This document shows positions 50,786 to 62,647 of a stretch of 64,000 bases of DNA, in pieces. Both the position numbers and the translations under genes were made by a program. The stretch covers positions 7,016,366 through 7,080,365 of the forward strand of contig CAIIXF020000008.1 of NCBI GenBank assembly GCA_903813345.2. The letters are read 5' to 3'. The number at the start of each line of letters is the position of its first letter. The stretch's first letter is position 1. The notes under the pieces were generated by a model. That model searched no databases. It worked only from the letters and a program-made list of their open reading frames with translations, and was not told the DNA's origin. Source of the stretch: Owenia fusiformis. Taxonomy: Eukaryota; Annelida; Polychaeta; Sabellida; Oweniidae.

Positions 50786-52426
50786 ATTATTTTTCGATTA
50801 ATCTTTATACAACATATGGAAAACTTGTTTTGAAAAACCAGCATCTTTTTTTAATTGATCTCATGACTGCATGAGAAGCGTATCGATTCCTGAAGAAAAT
50901 CCTAAAAGATTATTTTACCATGTTGTACGTACCATATGCCTATTCATTTAGCAATTAAATTGTAAATTTTCTCTTGAAAAAATAAATCTCTCTAAGTTGA
51001 ATTTCCTTGCAGAAATCGCTTAACTCCCCCCCCCCCCCCATCAATTTTGTCAGATCACAGGGCGTGGAAAATGTGACTTCTAGGGGAGATTCCCAATAGA
51101 CCCCATGTTATAAAATCACAAGTGAAATATATTTTCTTGAATTGGATAGATAATATTTTCTTTTACTGGACATATTTCAATTTGAAGAACTATTTGATAC
51201 ATAAGGGTGGCTGATATGAAAATTGAACCACTAAAACAAACTTTCAAGTTTGTATTATACCTGCCAAGCTATCTGACCCGAATGAGCCACCTGGTTTACA
51301 ATTTCATAATTATCAGAAGTAATAAAAAAATCGTTTAAAAATTTCAGTTTATTTTTTTTTTAATTTCAAAAAGTGTTTTTTTGATAGACTTTTTGTTCCA
51401 AAATTAATGAATTTATTTAAAACTAACTTTTAGAGGTCACACATATCTTTTAATTAGCCTCAATTCATAACATGTTTTTTGCCGAAAAAAGAAAATCGGT
51501 TCGTAAATAAGAGAGAAATGAACTTATCAGTGCATGAAAATGGTTCCGAGAAAAATGCATTTCAAAATTTTAGTTCTCATAGAAACCAATGGTACAATGA
51601 TATCTAAAACATAATATATTCTTTCTTTTAACCTAGTTAAACAATCAACATTGGTTTATTATTGAAGTCTAGCATATTTAGAAAAGATTGACATCGAAAA
51701 AAAAATTTCAAAAAGTTGTTGCTACCTTAGTGACATCACTAATGTTTCAAAATATTTTTGATATGCTAAAACATTGAAGTGGCCCATTAAATATGGCATT
51801 TTATTATTGAAGTGTCCTTTGTTCAGTCTTTGCATTGGTGTTAAAAAGATAATCTTTTTTGAAATACATTAAGAAATATTTGATGATTACTTTTTTTGAA
51901 AAATGGCAGGTTTGAATATTTGAGAAATGAAAAATTTTTCAAAAATCTCTAAAACAACTTTTTAAGTCATGACAAAGAGTAAATGAATGATAAAAAAATA
52001 TTTTCAAACTTTAGACGGGGACTTTAAAAAATTCATATCTACATTCGATTTTTGACATCACCTCAAGTTGATGGAATTTTATTTTTCCAAAGCACCAACT
52101 GCCAGTCCGTCTGCAGTCTCATTGAACTTATGCCACGATGACCTGTCTATAATATACAGTTGTGATGTGAGTTGACATTTGATCTTATTAGTGGCTCTAT
52201 CAAGCTTTGTTTCTACTTACAGCTAACGACATGTTGCGTAAAAGCATTTGCTCTACGTACGGCGGCCGCAGGTTTGCAATACATAGTCACTACTGCATGT
52301 CCCGTATATTTCATCCTGCTGATGCATATTTGTCTCGATTTTGGGAAGCTACAACCCCCGCCCGGTTGCCTTAGTTCAATTGTGACATTTTTGAATTATT
52401 TTTTGTGGACGTGTTTTAAATAATTA
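50786..52426. other. AT-rich non-coding stretch
   Basis: Contains poly-C at 51027-51040 and the dispersed repeat at 51072-51297; no gene supported. Confidence 0.5.
51072..51297 (+). repeat. Dispersed repeat, copy 2
   Basis: Same family as 1252-1495. It is preceded by poly-C tracts (50769-50782 and 51027-51040) and followed by AT-rich sequence. The match ends in both copies near GAGCCACCTGG. Confidence 0.75.
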
Positions 52427-53401
52427 TCGGGTGTTCCCAAAAAGGTGAGACACTTTTTCAATCAGTATTTTCTCAGCAATCGATGATATGAATTTTCTTC
52501 AAATTTTACAGACAAACAAGTCTGCAAATATATAGACGATCTGTCATAAATTATTCTCGAATTGTAAATTAAAACGGTATGTCAAAATATCCTATATCAA
52601 TGAAAAAGTCACTTATTTCAGTCTAGATGGAGCTATTTTAAAGTATGCATTTCTTCCAATGATATCGATGCCCATGATTTACTATATTTGCACATAGCCA
52701 TCTTTAGATTGATCTAAAGATGGCTGACAATGTATGTGCAAATATAGTAACCCATGACATGATCCCCGTAAACATAAGCAAAGGTCTATAGAAATAATTT
52801 TTAAATAAAGATGGCATGGTAATAGTACCTGTGTGAGAAAAAGATAATACTGGATTCTGTTGTTGCTGCCATCTTTATATCGGTCCAGAACCTATGTTAA
52901 TACATGTTCAATATAGTTCATTTTTATTTTTGACTAGGCCTATACTTATTGCCCGAAAAATTCCTTCATGATCATTCTTCTAACCCATCCTTTCTCCTTG
53001 AAACAGTGTAGTAGCCTTATCACTTGCACTCGAAGGATCGATAATCCCGGCTTCAAAACTAATACTTTGGATAAAACTAATTTTAGATACAGACAAGAAT
53101 GAAATAAGAAAAAATAAACCTTACACCCAGACAACCTTTTTTAAAGACACCGTCTGATTAACAGGTGACAACACCTGAGCGGGGACGTTGAAGGCCTCAA
53201 TGCTAGCTCTGATATTGAATTTTCTGACATGGTGTTTTGAATTTGTCAGTACTCGAACAATATGAAACTGATCTCTTTTGTATTCATTAGACTTGCTGAT
53301 AATACTCTTAAGCCACTTTGTACATATTTTCAATGAATTATGTTAAACCATTGCTGGGGAAATACTTGTCAAAGAGTGTCTCACTTTCTGGGGACACCAG
53401 A
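52427..53401. mobile_element. Tc1/mariner-type TIR element without transposase
   Basis: Inverted ends TCGGGTGTTCCCAAAAAGGT and (reverse of right) TCTGGTGTCCCCAGAAAGTG continue into GAGACACT. TA lies on both flanks (52425-52426, 53402-53403). An internal hairpin at 52681-52752 pairs TTTGCACATA and GCCATCTTTAGAT with their complements. No recognisable transposase remains. Confidence 0.78.
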
Positions 53402-53719
53402 TACTATACTACATGTATATTAATGCATAGTATGTGTGTATAATAGGTATTGGGCCGATATAAAGATGGCATCGGTGGTAGAGTTTTACAAGTGTAATTC
53501 GTCACATTCTTGTCCATGGTCAGATATCACAGACAGTACAAACACAATCTATTGAAAATTCTATATTAAACTGTATTTTACATTTTTAAATTGAAGACAT
53601 TAAAAAGTAATATTTTTTATCGGCTGGAATTATCAATGCAGCAGTGACATAAGATAATTTGTACTCCTTGGCTAAATGTTAGACACTAGGCTAGCTTTTT
53701 GTGCATAATCTTGCGCTCT

Positions 53720-54451
53720 CTAAGAGTCCCTCAGGGATGGGTGTTCTTTGTTATTGTCCACATCACGCCAATGATCCCTAAATGCATTGATTTTATTAAT
53801 AAGAGTCTTGATTTCTTCATTTTCAGTGTCATAGCAATTTCCACCTTTGATATGAATGTATTGTTCACATACAGGTGATTCACTGTGATACTGATACTTG
53901 ATCAACAGTATAGCTGTACGTGTACGAAAACACATAAGAATAAAAAGTAGTGCCCATGATCCGAACCATATCCCTCCACGAACACCCTGGCCATCATAAT
54001 ACCCCCAATCACAAGTCCACCAAATACAAGGCCAGAAATGAAGCCAAATCCCACACAGACAACTGCTGAAAAATGCCCATATTAATCCATATGGCCACAA
54101 TGGATTCCTCACAGCTTCTACACTAAGTATGTCCTTGTATTCAAATTGAGCTTTCTGGAGACAAAAACAGCAAATTCTGTAGCCATCAAAGGTAAACTGA
54201 TTTTCTATTAATCTTATGACGTCCTTTCCATATACAATCAATCCCCAACGCCTTGCGTATGAGTCACTTATCATCACTGTTGAAAGTTTCCTTTTCTGAT
54301 TTCCAAAGTGTGCTATTGGAATTATAACGAGAAACCAGATAAATGCCAGTGTAAGGATTCCATTGACAACTAGTGCAGCGATCCTTGTAAGTGGCCAGAG
54401 CTCAAAATTAGAAGGTGGCCATATCGGTTGAGATGTATCATTGCCTGACAT
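53720..54451 (-). CDS. Unrecognised multi-pass membrane protein, single exon
   Basis: The first ATG in this open frame is at 54449-54451 (MSGNDTSQPIWPPSNFELWP), giving 243 residues. Hydrophobic segments lie near residues 24-48, 118-146 and 160-176, with a Trp/Cys-rich stretch (CIWWTCDWGYYDGQGVRGG) between the last two and a charged C tail. An internal soluble stretch of about 60 residues follows the first segment and holds CCFC. It is unbroken and does not resemble a transposon product. I do not recognise the family. It has no close neighbour that suggests a role. An additional upstream coding exon cannot be excluded. Confidence 0.7.
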   Translation of the reverse strand: MSGNDTSQPIWPPSNFELWPLTRIAALVVNGILTLAFIWFLVIIPIAHFGNQKRKLSTVMISDSYARRWGLIVYGKDVIRLIENQFTFDGYRICCFCLQKAQFEYKDILSVEAVRNPLWPYGLIWAFFSSCLCGIWLHFWPCIWWTCDWGYYDGQGVRGGIWFGSWALLFILMCFRTRTAILLIKYQYHSESPVCEQYIHIKGGNCYDTENEEIKTLINKINAFRDHWRDVDNNKEHPSLRDS

Positions 54452-56399
54452 GATCAATGATGATATGGAAAACTGACGTAGTATATTTATTTCCAAGTAG
54501 GTTAAATCCAAGACAGTCTACTCTTATACCAATTGTTAATTCATGTATATAAACCAATGCTGAATGCTGAGTTGACCTGTAATTAAGTTCTCTGATTCTT
54601 GCACGTTTCCTATCCCATGGTGAATTATTTTGCATTGACACTTGTATAGTCCAGAGTTTATATCTGCACAGTTTTATACATGTAACATCAAGTCTACAGC
54701 AAATCTGAAACAAAAATGTAACTCAATTTATTTTATATTGTATGGCTTCAAGAGCAGGGTATGTTACTCTGTGTTAGAAACATGAAAACTTCAAAATAAG
54801 CATTTACCCAAGTGATATCACAAACTTACATGTAAAGTGGGGAACATAAATAAACCTCAACCATCAAAAGTTGTCACAATTAGCTAAAAAGTTTTGTGTC
54901 TCAATCTCTCCCAATTGGTAGAAAAATAATTCCCGTTCACTTGAAGTAGCACAATAAATGAATCCAAAGATTCATAACTGCAAATGATGGATAAATCCCT
55001 ACCAAATCCAACGAATGTTTTCATCAATCGCCATGTTTGTGATCCAAGGAGGATTGACTCCCAGATTGCAACATCAGTTAACCTTATTTACTCGTGACAG
55101 GTTTCAAAATGGTGCAACGGCATTTTGAAAGCTGGCACGCGGCACGTGTCATATTGCATTCTGGGAGCCAATCCTCCTTGAGGGGTAATCGGGCTGCAAA
55201 ATCACCTCAACATTTGAAGAGTCGGCATTAACATGTGAATATCCACTTTAAATTTTGAAGTTCTTATTTGTCATTATGGACACAAATTCCACTATATTTG
55301 GACTTACTATGACGGAGAAAACAGAGCACTTAATTCACTGAGGTAAGAATTTATTACATGTGTGACAGCATGTAATTTTCATAGCTATAGTAATTCTTTC
55401 TGCTCCCCACCTATAGTACTCGCTGATTGGTTGAGGACAGGGCTGTTAACTGTAATATAGTCTATAGGAAGTTTATAACTTGACTCTGCGCGCAGGGTGA
55501 GTGGAGGGTTGAACTCTTGTCCCTGTGCTTTTGGTTACCATGGGCTGAATGTTTCACTCACTGAGGTAATCTCTGACTATAATTATTTACCTAGATCATG
55601 GATTGATGACGCAATCCATATACTCACGTTGACCTGTATTATTCGTTCTTATTCACTGAGTCTGTAAAACAAACGGCGACGTTCCATTCAAGAACTAAAA
55701 CAGGACCCGGAGAAAATCACACAAAATTTGTAACTCTTTAGACCGGAAGTAATTATGATTCACTAAACGAAACGACTAACGTATCTCTATAGACCATTTT
55801 CCCGGGTTCAAGCTGCATGGACTATAAAGTTAATAATAAATCATTTACATCCTTAACATCATGTATGCATTTTATAGTTGAATAAATTGTGCAAGGCCCA
55901 TCTTTAGATTTGTACGTACAAAACTGAGTAAAAATAAAAGCGAGTCGGAGTCCCTACAGTGAATTTCTTTTATTTGCAGTATTATATGCAGTTGTAAGAT
56001 AAAGATTTGAAAAAAACAATGATATAAGTCTGAAAAACACCTTGAAGAAGATTTTGGAGAGATTTGGGAATTCAATTTGTTATCAGTAAGGAGAATTAGG
56101 CAAGACTAAAAAATTTTGAAGATTTTTCAATCTTACTTGTGGACCTGTCTCTTCTCTATAACCTACACCTTACTATTACTTTTCCCTTGGCTTATGTTCA
56201 CGAACTCCAGAATTTGAGTTATTTCAAAAAAGTGGTTGCAATGGACCCGGCGATGAACACAGCCATCGCACGGCTCTCAGTGGTCCGGTCAGACTCGTCA
56301 CTGAGTTCGCCGACGGGAGCCGAGCGAACGAAGATGGGACATTATCTTGTGTTTTATTTCGATCGAGTACATTTTTTATTGAAATGGTCATTTGATCAC
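54452..56399. other. Intergenic region
   Basis: Holds the small foldback at 55036-55184 and, around 56240-56340, an unusual GC-rich patch with CGGCTCTCAGTGGTCCGGTC; no gene is supported. Confidence 0.5.
55036..55184. mobile_element. Small foldback element
   Basis: CCAAGGAGGATTGACTCCCA at left and the reverse of the right end (TCAAGGAGGATTGGCTCCCA) are inverted over about 30 bp, leading to ATTGCA on both sides. A single end of the same kind is at 20058-20085, close to the SULT 3' end. Confidence 0.65.
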
Positions 56400-56598
56400 A
56401 GGCAGGTATCGATGGATTTGTCCGCTGTGACGGAGCATGCTATTTTTCATAAAAACACTAATAGAACTATTTCATGATTTATTTTTAACTCATATGTTTC
56501 GTTTTACCAAAGAAATTACGTATTTCATGCAATGGATATAATCGTTTGCGGGTAATCTTCAATTCTGCTTGAAGTCCAATAACGCTAGGAGTAAAAGC

Positions 56599-58666
56599 AA
56601 TTTTTTTTTCTTTTTTTTCTTTATTTATTTATTAATTATCCTCATTCATTACATAACATTTAAAAAATCTTCAATCGCCAAATACATGCATGGCATTATA
56701 GAACAATTGATGGAACTTAATGAAATCATGGGCTTTCAACTAGAAGGGTAGGAAACTTCCCATTTTTCATACATAAGCATTGCCTTGGTTTTCAAAATTG
56801 GAAAATGTACACATTCCCAAAAAATCTTATTTTGTACATTTTATTGATGATTTAAAGAGATAACTCAAAAATAAAAACACGATCACCTTCATTCATGTTG
56901 ATAATTTAATAAAAAATGGAATTCATCATAATTATGGCAATAAAGAAAGTGAACGTTCTCCCACAAGTTATGTTTTTATTGGAATGTGTTCTTGAATAAT
57001 TACCCACAATGCAATAATCGAAGAGAACATCTTGATACCTCTTATTCTTATTGGTCTTTTTAGTTTACTTTTACATGATATTGAATATATTTTATGCTTT
57101 AATCATATTGAAAATTGATTTTTATTCAAACTAATACTAAAACATAGACATATTATCTAATACCTTTTGAAATATTACCATAAATATGAAGCATGGCACT
57201 GTTCATTTTGAAGGTCTCATGTTATTACACAGAGTTGCATACCCTTCTAATTGAAAGCCCATGATGAAATATAATATAAGGAGCAATGTTAACAGTAGTT
57301 TTGGGGTTGTGTGGGGGGTTGCTTGGCATGGGAAACAGTTACTGGAGATGAAAGATGTTTAAGGAGGGAAAATCATATATTGGCTTTTATAAAGGAAGCT
57401 AGCCTGGTCATCATTTTCGAATTAAGTTCGATAGAGATTTCAGTTGAGCCATATTTCAGAACTTCAAGATATTTATGCTGAGAGATTTGCCTGTCAAAAA
57501 TTTCAGGGATCAGGTTTTTCAGGTATTGATTAAATTCATCCCTGGCATGTGTCAAATGAGCACAGTGGAAAAAGAAGTGTTTAACTGTTTGTGGATGTCC
57601 ACATGAACAGTTTGGGTTGTCAATATTGCTAAAGTTATGAGCATATAGTTGGGCCTTAAATAAAAAGTCGGCCCTGAATTTATTTACTATTATCTCATGG
57701 CTCCTTGTGAGGTTCAGTTTGCTGGTTGTGATGACATTTATTGGATTTTTGAAAAGCAGTTTTTGATGTTTCTTGAAATTCTGGATAGTAGCTTTACTCT
57801 TTAATGTATTTGGCAGGGCTATCCAGTTGGAGATTGCAGAGGGTACCGCTGAATTTCTGTACCGTTCAGAGCATTTTGGTATAATGAACTCATCAGTGTT
57901 ACGCAAGTTTCGAGTTTCTGGTTTTTTGAACTTATCAAATATGTCATCAAGAAATTTAGGGTTAGGACCATGTACTATTTTGTACATAAAGTTGTTTATA
58001 AACATTTTTCTTCTAGTGTCAAGAGATGGCCATTGAAGTAGCGTTAGTACTTTATCTGTGCTGCTCCCGTGAATACAACCTGAGCAGTAGATAGCAGCTT
58101 TATAATATAATCTATCGAGCCTTTGAAGTAGATATTTGGAAGAGCTATTGTAAATGATGGTACCATAATCAAAATGGGGCAATATGAAGGAGTTGAAGAT
58201 TGTCTCCAAATGACTAGATCCTATTTTGTTTTTGAGTTTTTTAAATGGATTCAACATTTTTGTTACGTTATCATAGATATTACTTATATGGTGCTTGTGT
58301 GTTAAGCAGGGATCAAACGTGAAACCGAGGTGTTTATGGGAATCAGCTCTAACTATTTCCATATTATTAAGATTAGATGGACTGATATCATTAATACATG
58401 TTCTAGGTTTATGAAATATCAGTTCATGACTTTTTTCTGGTTTAAACTGTAGTTTCCAAGTAGTTGACCATTGTTCAATGCTTTCTAGGCTTGACTTAAC
58501 AGAATCATCAACATTAGTGGGGTCTTTTGGATCAAGTTTAAAATGTAAAGAGGTTTCATCAGCATAGATGTAGCACTGGCCACCCAGGTTGTCAGGAATA
58601 TCATTAATGTACAAGATAAATAGAATAGGCCCTAGAATAGACCCCTGTGGGACGCCACAGTTAATA
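56599..58666 (-). mobile_element. 5'-truncated LINE insertion with target-site duplication
   Basis: Flanked by AGTAAAAGC at 56590-56598 and 58667-58675. On the minus strand it begins inside reverse transcriptase at CGVPQGSILGPILFILY, continues to 57373, has a 3' UTR of about 770 bp and ends in an A-rich tail (T-rich at 56601-56650 on the plus strand). It was inserted by target-primed reverse transcription. Confidence 0.88.
57373..58661 (-). pseudogene. LINE reverse transcriptase, C-terminal part
   Basis: About 430 codons remain open. The catalytic motif reads YADE instead of the usual YADD/FADD, so the second metal-binding Asp is lost. A Cys/His motif near the C terminus (CSCGHPQTVKHFFFHC) resembles the zinc knuckle of I/jockey-type elements. 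The endonuclease and the first half of the polymerase are absent. Only the YADE change and 5' truncation mark it as dead. Confidence 0.85.
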
Positions 58667-59388
58667 AGTAAAAGCTATTGAAAACGGAGCAAAAGTATCA
58701 AACTCTAAAATGTACAATTTCTTTTTTAACTTTTTAATGGCATGATATAGTAACACGATAATATTAACATATGTTTTCAGCATAACCCCGAATGTATTAA
58801 TGAGATATTGATGTATTGGGTCTTTTTAATTTTTTATAAAAATAATGTTCACATTTTTGTCCGCTGTAACGGAGCAGTTTCGCAGTTGACATTTGCAACT
58901 GCTTTTATAAAATAATTAAAAAGTTATGCTGAAAACATATGTAAATATTATCGTGTCTCTATATCGGGCCATTAAAAAGTTAAACAAATATTGGTGTATT
59001 TTGGAGTATAATACTCCGGCGCCATTTTCAATAGCTTTTCGTCCCAGCGTTATTGGACTTCAAACAGAAGTGAAAGTTACGCGCAAATGATATATCCATT
59101 GCATGGAGTAATTAATTTTCTTTGGTATAACGAAACATATGAGTTAAAAATAAATTGTGTGGTTTTCTTAGTGTTTTTATCAAAAATAGCATGCTCCGTC
59201 ACAGCGAACAAATCTTTCAATACCAGCTTTGTTAATGACTAGGCCTAGGTAGCCCATTGACATATGTATCTTGTACTGCCATAGAGCTCGACCTCCTTAG
59301 AAGCAATTGGCCATGATTGAAGTGAAGTTTTGATGACGATACAAACTACCTGTCTTTCTTAGATCCACCGAGCAAAATACTAGAACTT

Positions 59389-60555
59389 TTATAAATACAA
59401 CTTACTTTGAAATCCCGAGGCTTGGTCAACTTCTGGGTATTGGAATGTTGCGGTTGATCGCCTTCGAATCCCGCTCTGACTTATGCTACCTCTTAACGAA
59501 TTCGTATTCCTGAAGATTGTCTTCTTTCCTAAGAATAATTCTCGCATCGATTCACGAAATTTCGTTCCACTCAGGCAGTACATAACGAAGTTCACAGCGC
59601 TGTTAAGATACATCAGCATGTTCACAATAACCCAGAAGAGAGTTTCGCGTGCCCTTTCAGCCAATGTCGGGACTTCCTCCTCGTTATTTCGTCTGGCTAG
59701 CTTTCTCATGACTTCGAACACGATTGGTGATGTCAAACAGAGAAACACAACGGATATTGTCACGAGCATAATTGTCACCGATTTCTTTGTGTTGTCTTGC
59801 TTCGAATTAGAGACGTTCATTCGCCTTTTTCTCAGTTGCCCTGCTTTAAACAACTGAACAGCAATCAAAATATTGCAAACAATTAGAATGGTGAACGGTC
59901 CAAGCGAGGCAACAGATGCATCTATCCATGGCCAGTATTTAACATGAAATTCTTTGAATCCATCCTGGTAAGGACAACTAAATTGATTTTCCCCACCTTT
60001 CACCACTGAAAAAATCCAGTGACAGTTCACTCCAATAATTAATAATGTAACGATGCATATGTTAACCGTGGTATTCCCTTTGGTACAGATCGACTTGGCC
60101 TTCAGTGGCAAATACACAAGAATGACCCTGTCAACGGTGACACAAACCAACATCCATGCAGACAGGTCAACAAACATATACGTGAAGAATAATTGAAGTT
60201 TGCATCCCCATTCATGTTTGTCCCAAATGTTAAACTCAAACATGTAAACAGCCCACCTGTGTCCAAGACCAACTATGAGTACTCCAATGTCGGATATCGC
60301 CAAAGCAGAAAGATATAAGGACGAATTGGTACGCTTCATACTTGTAAATTTCATTACGAGAAGTGATAGAATATTTCCGATCAGTCCAATTAAAATCACA
60401 ACAGGTGACAAATATTTCGACAGGCTGACAGATATTTTGTATTCGGAATAGTCTTCAACGGATGCGTTAGTTATAGCTACTATTGTCGAATTTAGATAGT
60501 TTTCAACTGAAGTATTTCCTATCGTCCCAGCTGTAGTAGATGTATACGTCCCCAT
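59389..60555 (-). CDS. Orphan class A GPCR, neuropeptide-receptor-like, single exon
   Basis: A 388-residue seven-transmembrane protein. The N terminus has N-glycosylation sites (N14, N22, N30 region). TM1 holds GN at 60-61; C118 and C194 would form the usual disulfide; TM3 ends DRV (142-144) in place of DRY; TM7 has NSAVNFVMY (318-326). It resembles the large invertebrate group of peptide-GPCRs near FMRFamide and TRH/ghrelin-type receptors, but the ligand is unknown. The C tail has RRRS and Ser-rich kinase-type sites. The coding region has no intron. It lies between the foldback/LINE complex and the microsatellite. Confidence 0.88.
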   Translation of the reverse strand: MGTYTSTTAGTIGNTSVENYLNSTIVAITNASVEDYSEYKISVSLSKYLSPVVILIGLIGNILSLLVMKFTSMKRTNSSLYLSALAISDIGVLIVGLGHRWAVYMFEFNIWDKHEWGCKLQLFFTYMFVDLSAWMLVCVTVDRVILVYLPLKAKSICTKGNTTVNICIVTLLIIGVNCHWIFSVVKGGENQFSCPYQDGFKEFHVKYWPWIDASVASLGPFTILIVCNILIAVQLFKAGQLRKRRMNVSNSKQDNTKKSVTIMLVTISVVFLCLTSPIVFEVMRKLARRNNEEEVPTLAERARETLFWVIVNMLMYLNSAVNFVMYCLSGTKFRESMRELFLGKKTIFRNTNSLRGSISQSGIRRRSTATFQYPEVDQASGFQSKLYL

Positions 60556-61282
60556 GTTTGTAATGAAATTAGCTAGTTCAATGGGATATTCATACTGTGG
60601 TGATTTCAGATCAATCTAGATTTTTGTCGAGTCCATTACTCAGTGATATTCAATGACAATTCTTCCTTAGAGAACTGTTACAGTATGGACATAAATTATT
60701 CTAGTTTTTATCCCTGTTCATTAATAATAAAAATTGTAAAAATATCAGAATTACGACTCTTTGGTCCCTTGGTACCTTTTTTTGTAGTTTAACAACACGA
60801 TTAATCCATTTAATTATATTATTTTGAAATGCCGTATGCCCTTGACAATACCAGACGGAAAGTAATAAACTACGGTAGGTAATTGCACACCATTGATTCA
60901 ATATGTGTCACCGATTTCAGACAAAAAGAGTACAATGTGACAGAATACCTTTTGTGTTTTATATTCGGTTTAAATTGAATTGGTCTTTACATAAAACAGA
61001 ATAACAGAATGGTTCGATTATTGATATACGTAGATCTTTAATCTATTCTTTACAAACACACCATTATGCAACAGAGAGTTTATGTTATGAATATTTGTCA
61101 GGGTCATGCACGTCATCTTTCATCCTTTTCCTCAAGTCGAATTATACTTCCCAAACATTATTCATTTACGTAACATATGCCATTGTTAAATTGATAACAT
61201 TAGCGGCACAACAATACAAAGATGAAACAATATGTGAAATCTGTTCTGAGTAGTTCCCTCCCTTCCTATATATGGATAGATA

Positions 61283-61656
61283 AAGTAAGTGAGTAAGTAA
61301 GAGAAGTGAGTGAGTAAGTATAGAGAAGTAAGTAAGTAAGAGAAGTAAGTAAGTAAGTAAAAGAAGTGAGTGAGTAAGTAAGAGAAGTAAGTAAGTATAT
61401 AAGTAAGAGAAGTAAGTAAGTATATAAGTAAGAGAAGTAAGTAAGTATATAAGTAAGAGAAGTAAGTAAGTATATAAGAGAAGTAAGTAAGTATATAAGT
61501 AAGAGAAGTAAATAAGTAAGAGAAGTAAGTAAGTAAATAAGTAAGAGAAGTAAGTAAGTAAGTAAATAAGTAAGAGAAGTGAGTAAGAGAAGTAAGTAAA
61601 TAAGTCAGAGAAGTAAGTAATTAAGAGAAGTGAGTGGGTGAGTGAGTAAGTAAGTG
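61283..61656 (+). repeat. (GTAA)n-type microsatellite with AGAGAA interruptions
   Basis: About 370 bp made of AGTAAGTA and AGAGAAGT blocks with ATATAAGTAAGAGAAGTAAG higher-order units. Confidence 0.9.
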
Positions 61657-61894
61657 TTTGTTTATTTAAGTGTACCTTGTAACTTTATAACATCATATAT
61701 CTAATATATAATTTATTAATGTTTCTTTTTTTGCATTTAAACTTAAATGTAACTCAGATTTAACATCTAGAGTCGCAGGAGCCGCAGGCTAAGTCATCAA
61801 CATACGTCGGTCATTTAGATCCCTGCTGGCAACGATGTGCTTCGTTGATGCTACTAGATAGTATTAATTCTATCGAAGTATTTCAAGTGTATAT

Positions 61895-62647
61895 TCAATT
61901 AGTTGGCAAACTCTGCAATTCGAGTGTATTGTTGTTCTGCTGATCACTTCCCTCATTATTATCTATAGGATTGGAAGCTGGTTCGCTCATCATTGAAGAT
62001 GATTTCGGTTCACGTCGAGAGTTATCCTCAATTGAAGACATTTGCGTTTGTTTAGTTTCGTCTACTATAGTTGCCAGCTGCATTGTAGATGGCTGATGGG
62101 CCCGTGGCGCGGATTGATTAGAACTTGGTGGTTCTGTGCACACTGACTCGCATGGAGTTCGTGGATACGACTCCTCAACAACAATGCTTCTTATTTGACC
62201 AACTTTCTCAGGAATAATTTGTGTCCATTTACTGTTGCCATTATTGTCTTCTTTTCGTTTTCCAACATATAATTCATCTGAAGTAGGATCTCCACTTATG
62301 TCCTTGTACACATCATCATGTTGCGCTGGTTTTTTTTCATTTGGTCTTATCAGGTTGCCATGGTGATCTCTGTCGTCATGTTCGGTTGCAGTTAACTCAT
62401 TGTGCTCAGTAGCCTCTCTTTTAGAGCGCCAAGCTCCTTTCTCACTTTTAAGATCTGATCTCATAAGCACTGGATGGTTGTCAATCCATTCTCCTTGGCC
62501 TGGTGGTAGGGAACACGCACCCAATTCCTCAATGGGACTATCTTGCGATTGAATTCTCGGAATAACCATGGGTATTTGGCCCTTTAGGAAAGCACGAATC
62601 TTTGCAGGATCGTTGCTATTATCATGCCCTACACCATATTTCCTCTC
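61895..62647 (-). CDS. Last coding exon of an unrecognised gene
   Basis: Acceptor AG at 62648-62649 starts ERKYGVGHDNSNDPAKIRAF; the exon joins the upstream exon in phase 0 and ends at a stop at 61895. The first 40 residues look folded and the remaining 210 are hydrophilic, rich in Ser, Asn, Glu and Gln, and probably disordered (a regulatory tail). I do not recognise the family. Confidence 0.75.
   Translation of the reverse strand, partial: ERKYGVGHDNSNDPAKIRAFLKGQIPMVIPRIQSQDSPIEELGACSLPPGQGEWIDNHPVLMRSDLKSEKGAWRSKREATEHNELTATEHDDRDHHGNLIRPNEKKPAQHDDVYKDISGDPTSDELYVGKRKEDNNGNSKWTQIIPEKVGQIRSIVVEESYPRTPCESVCTEPPSSNQSAPRAHQPSTMQLATIVDETKQTQMSSIEDNSRREPKSSSMMSEPASNPIDNNEGSDQQNNNTLELQSLPTN

Larger units (their letters stand above)
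56400..59215. mobile_element. Foldback element split by a LINE insertion
   Basis: The left arm (56400-56598) and right arm (59024-59215) are reverse complements over about 190 bp (TCCGCTGTGACGGAGCATGC, AACTCATATGTTTCGTT, GAAGTCCAATAACGCT). The arm continues on the other side of the LINE: 58667-58800 pairs with 58920-59040 (TTTTTAACTTTTTAATGGC, CATATGTTTTCAGCATAAC). The loop near 58850-58890 repeats CCGCTGTAACGGAGCA. With the LINE removed it is one palindrome of about 750 bp. Confidence 0.82.

Noticed and set aside
56139-56477. 112-codon plus-strand ORF with a GC-rich start
   Set aside because: Its second half runs into the arm of the foldback element and no splice site or homology supports a gene; the GC-rich patch is noted only.
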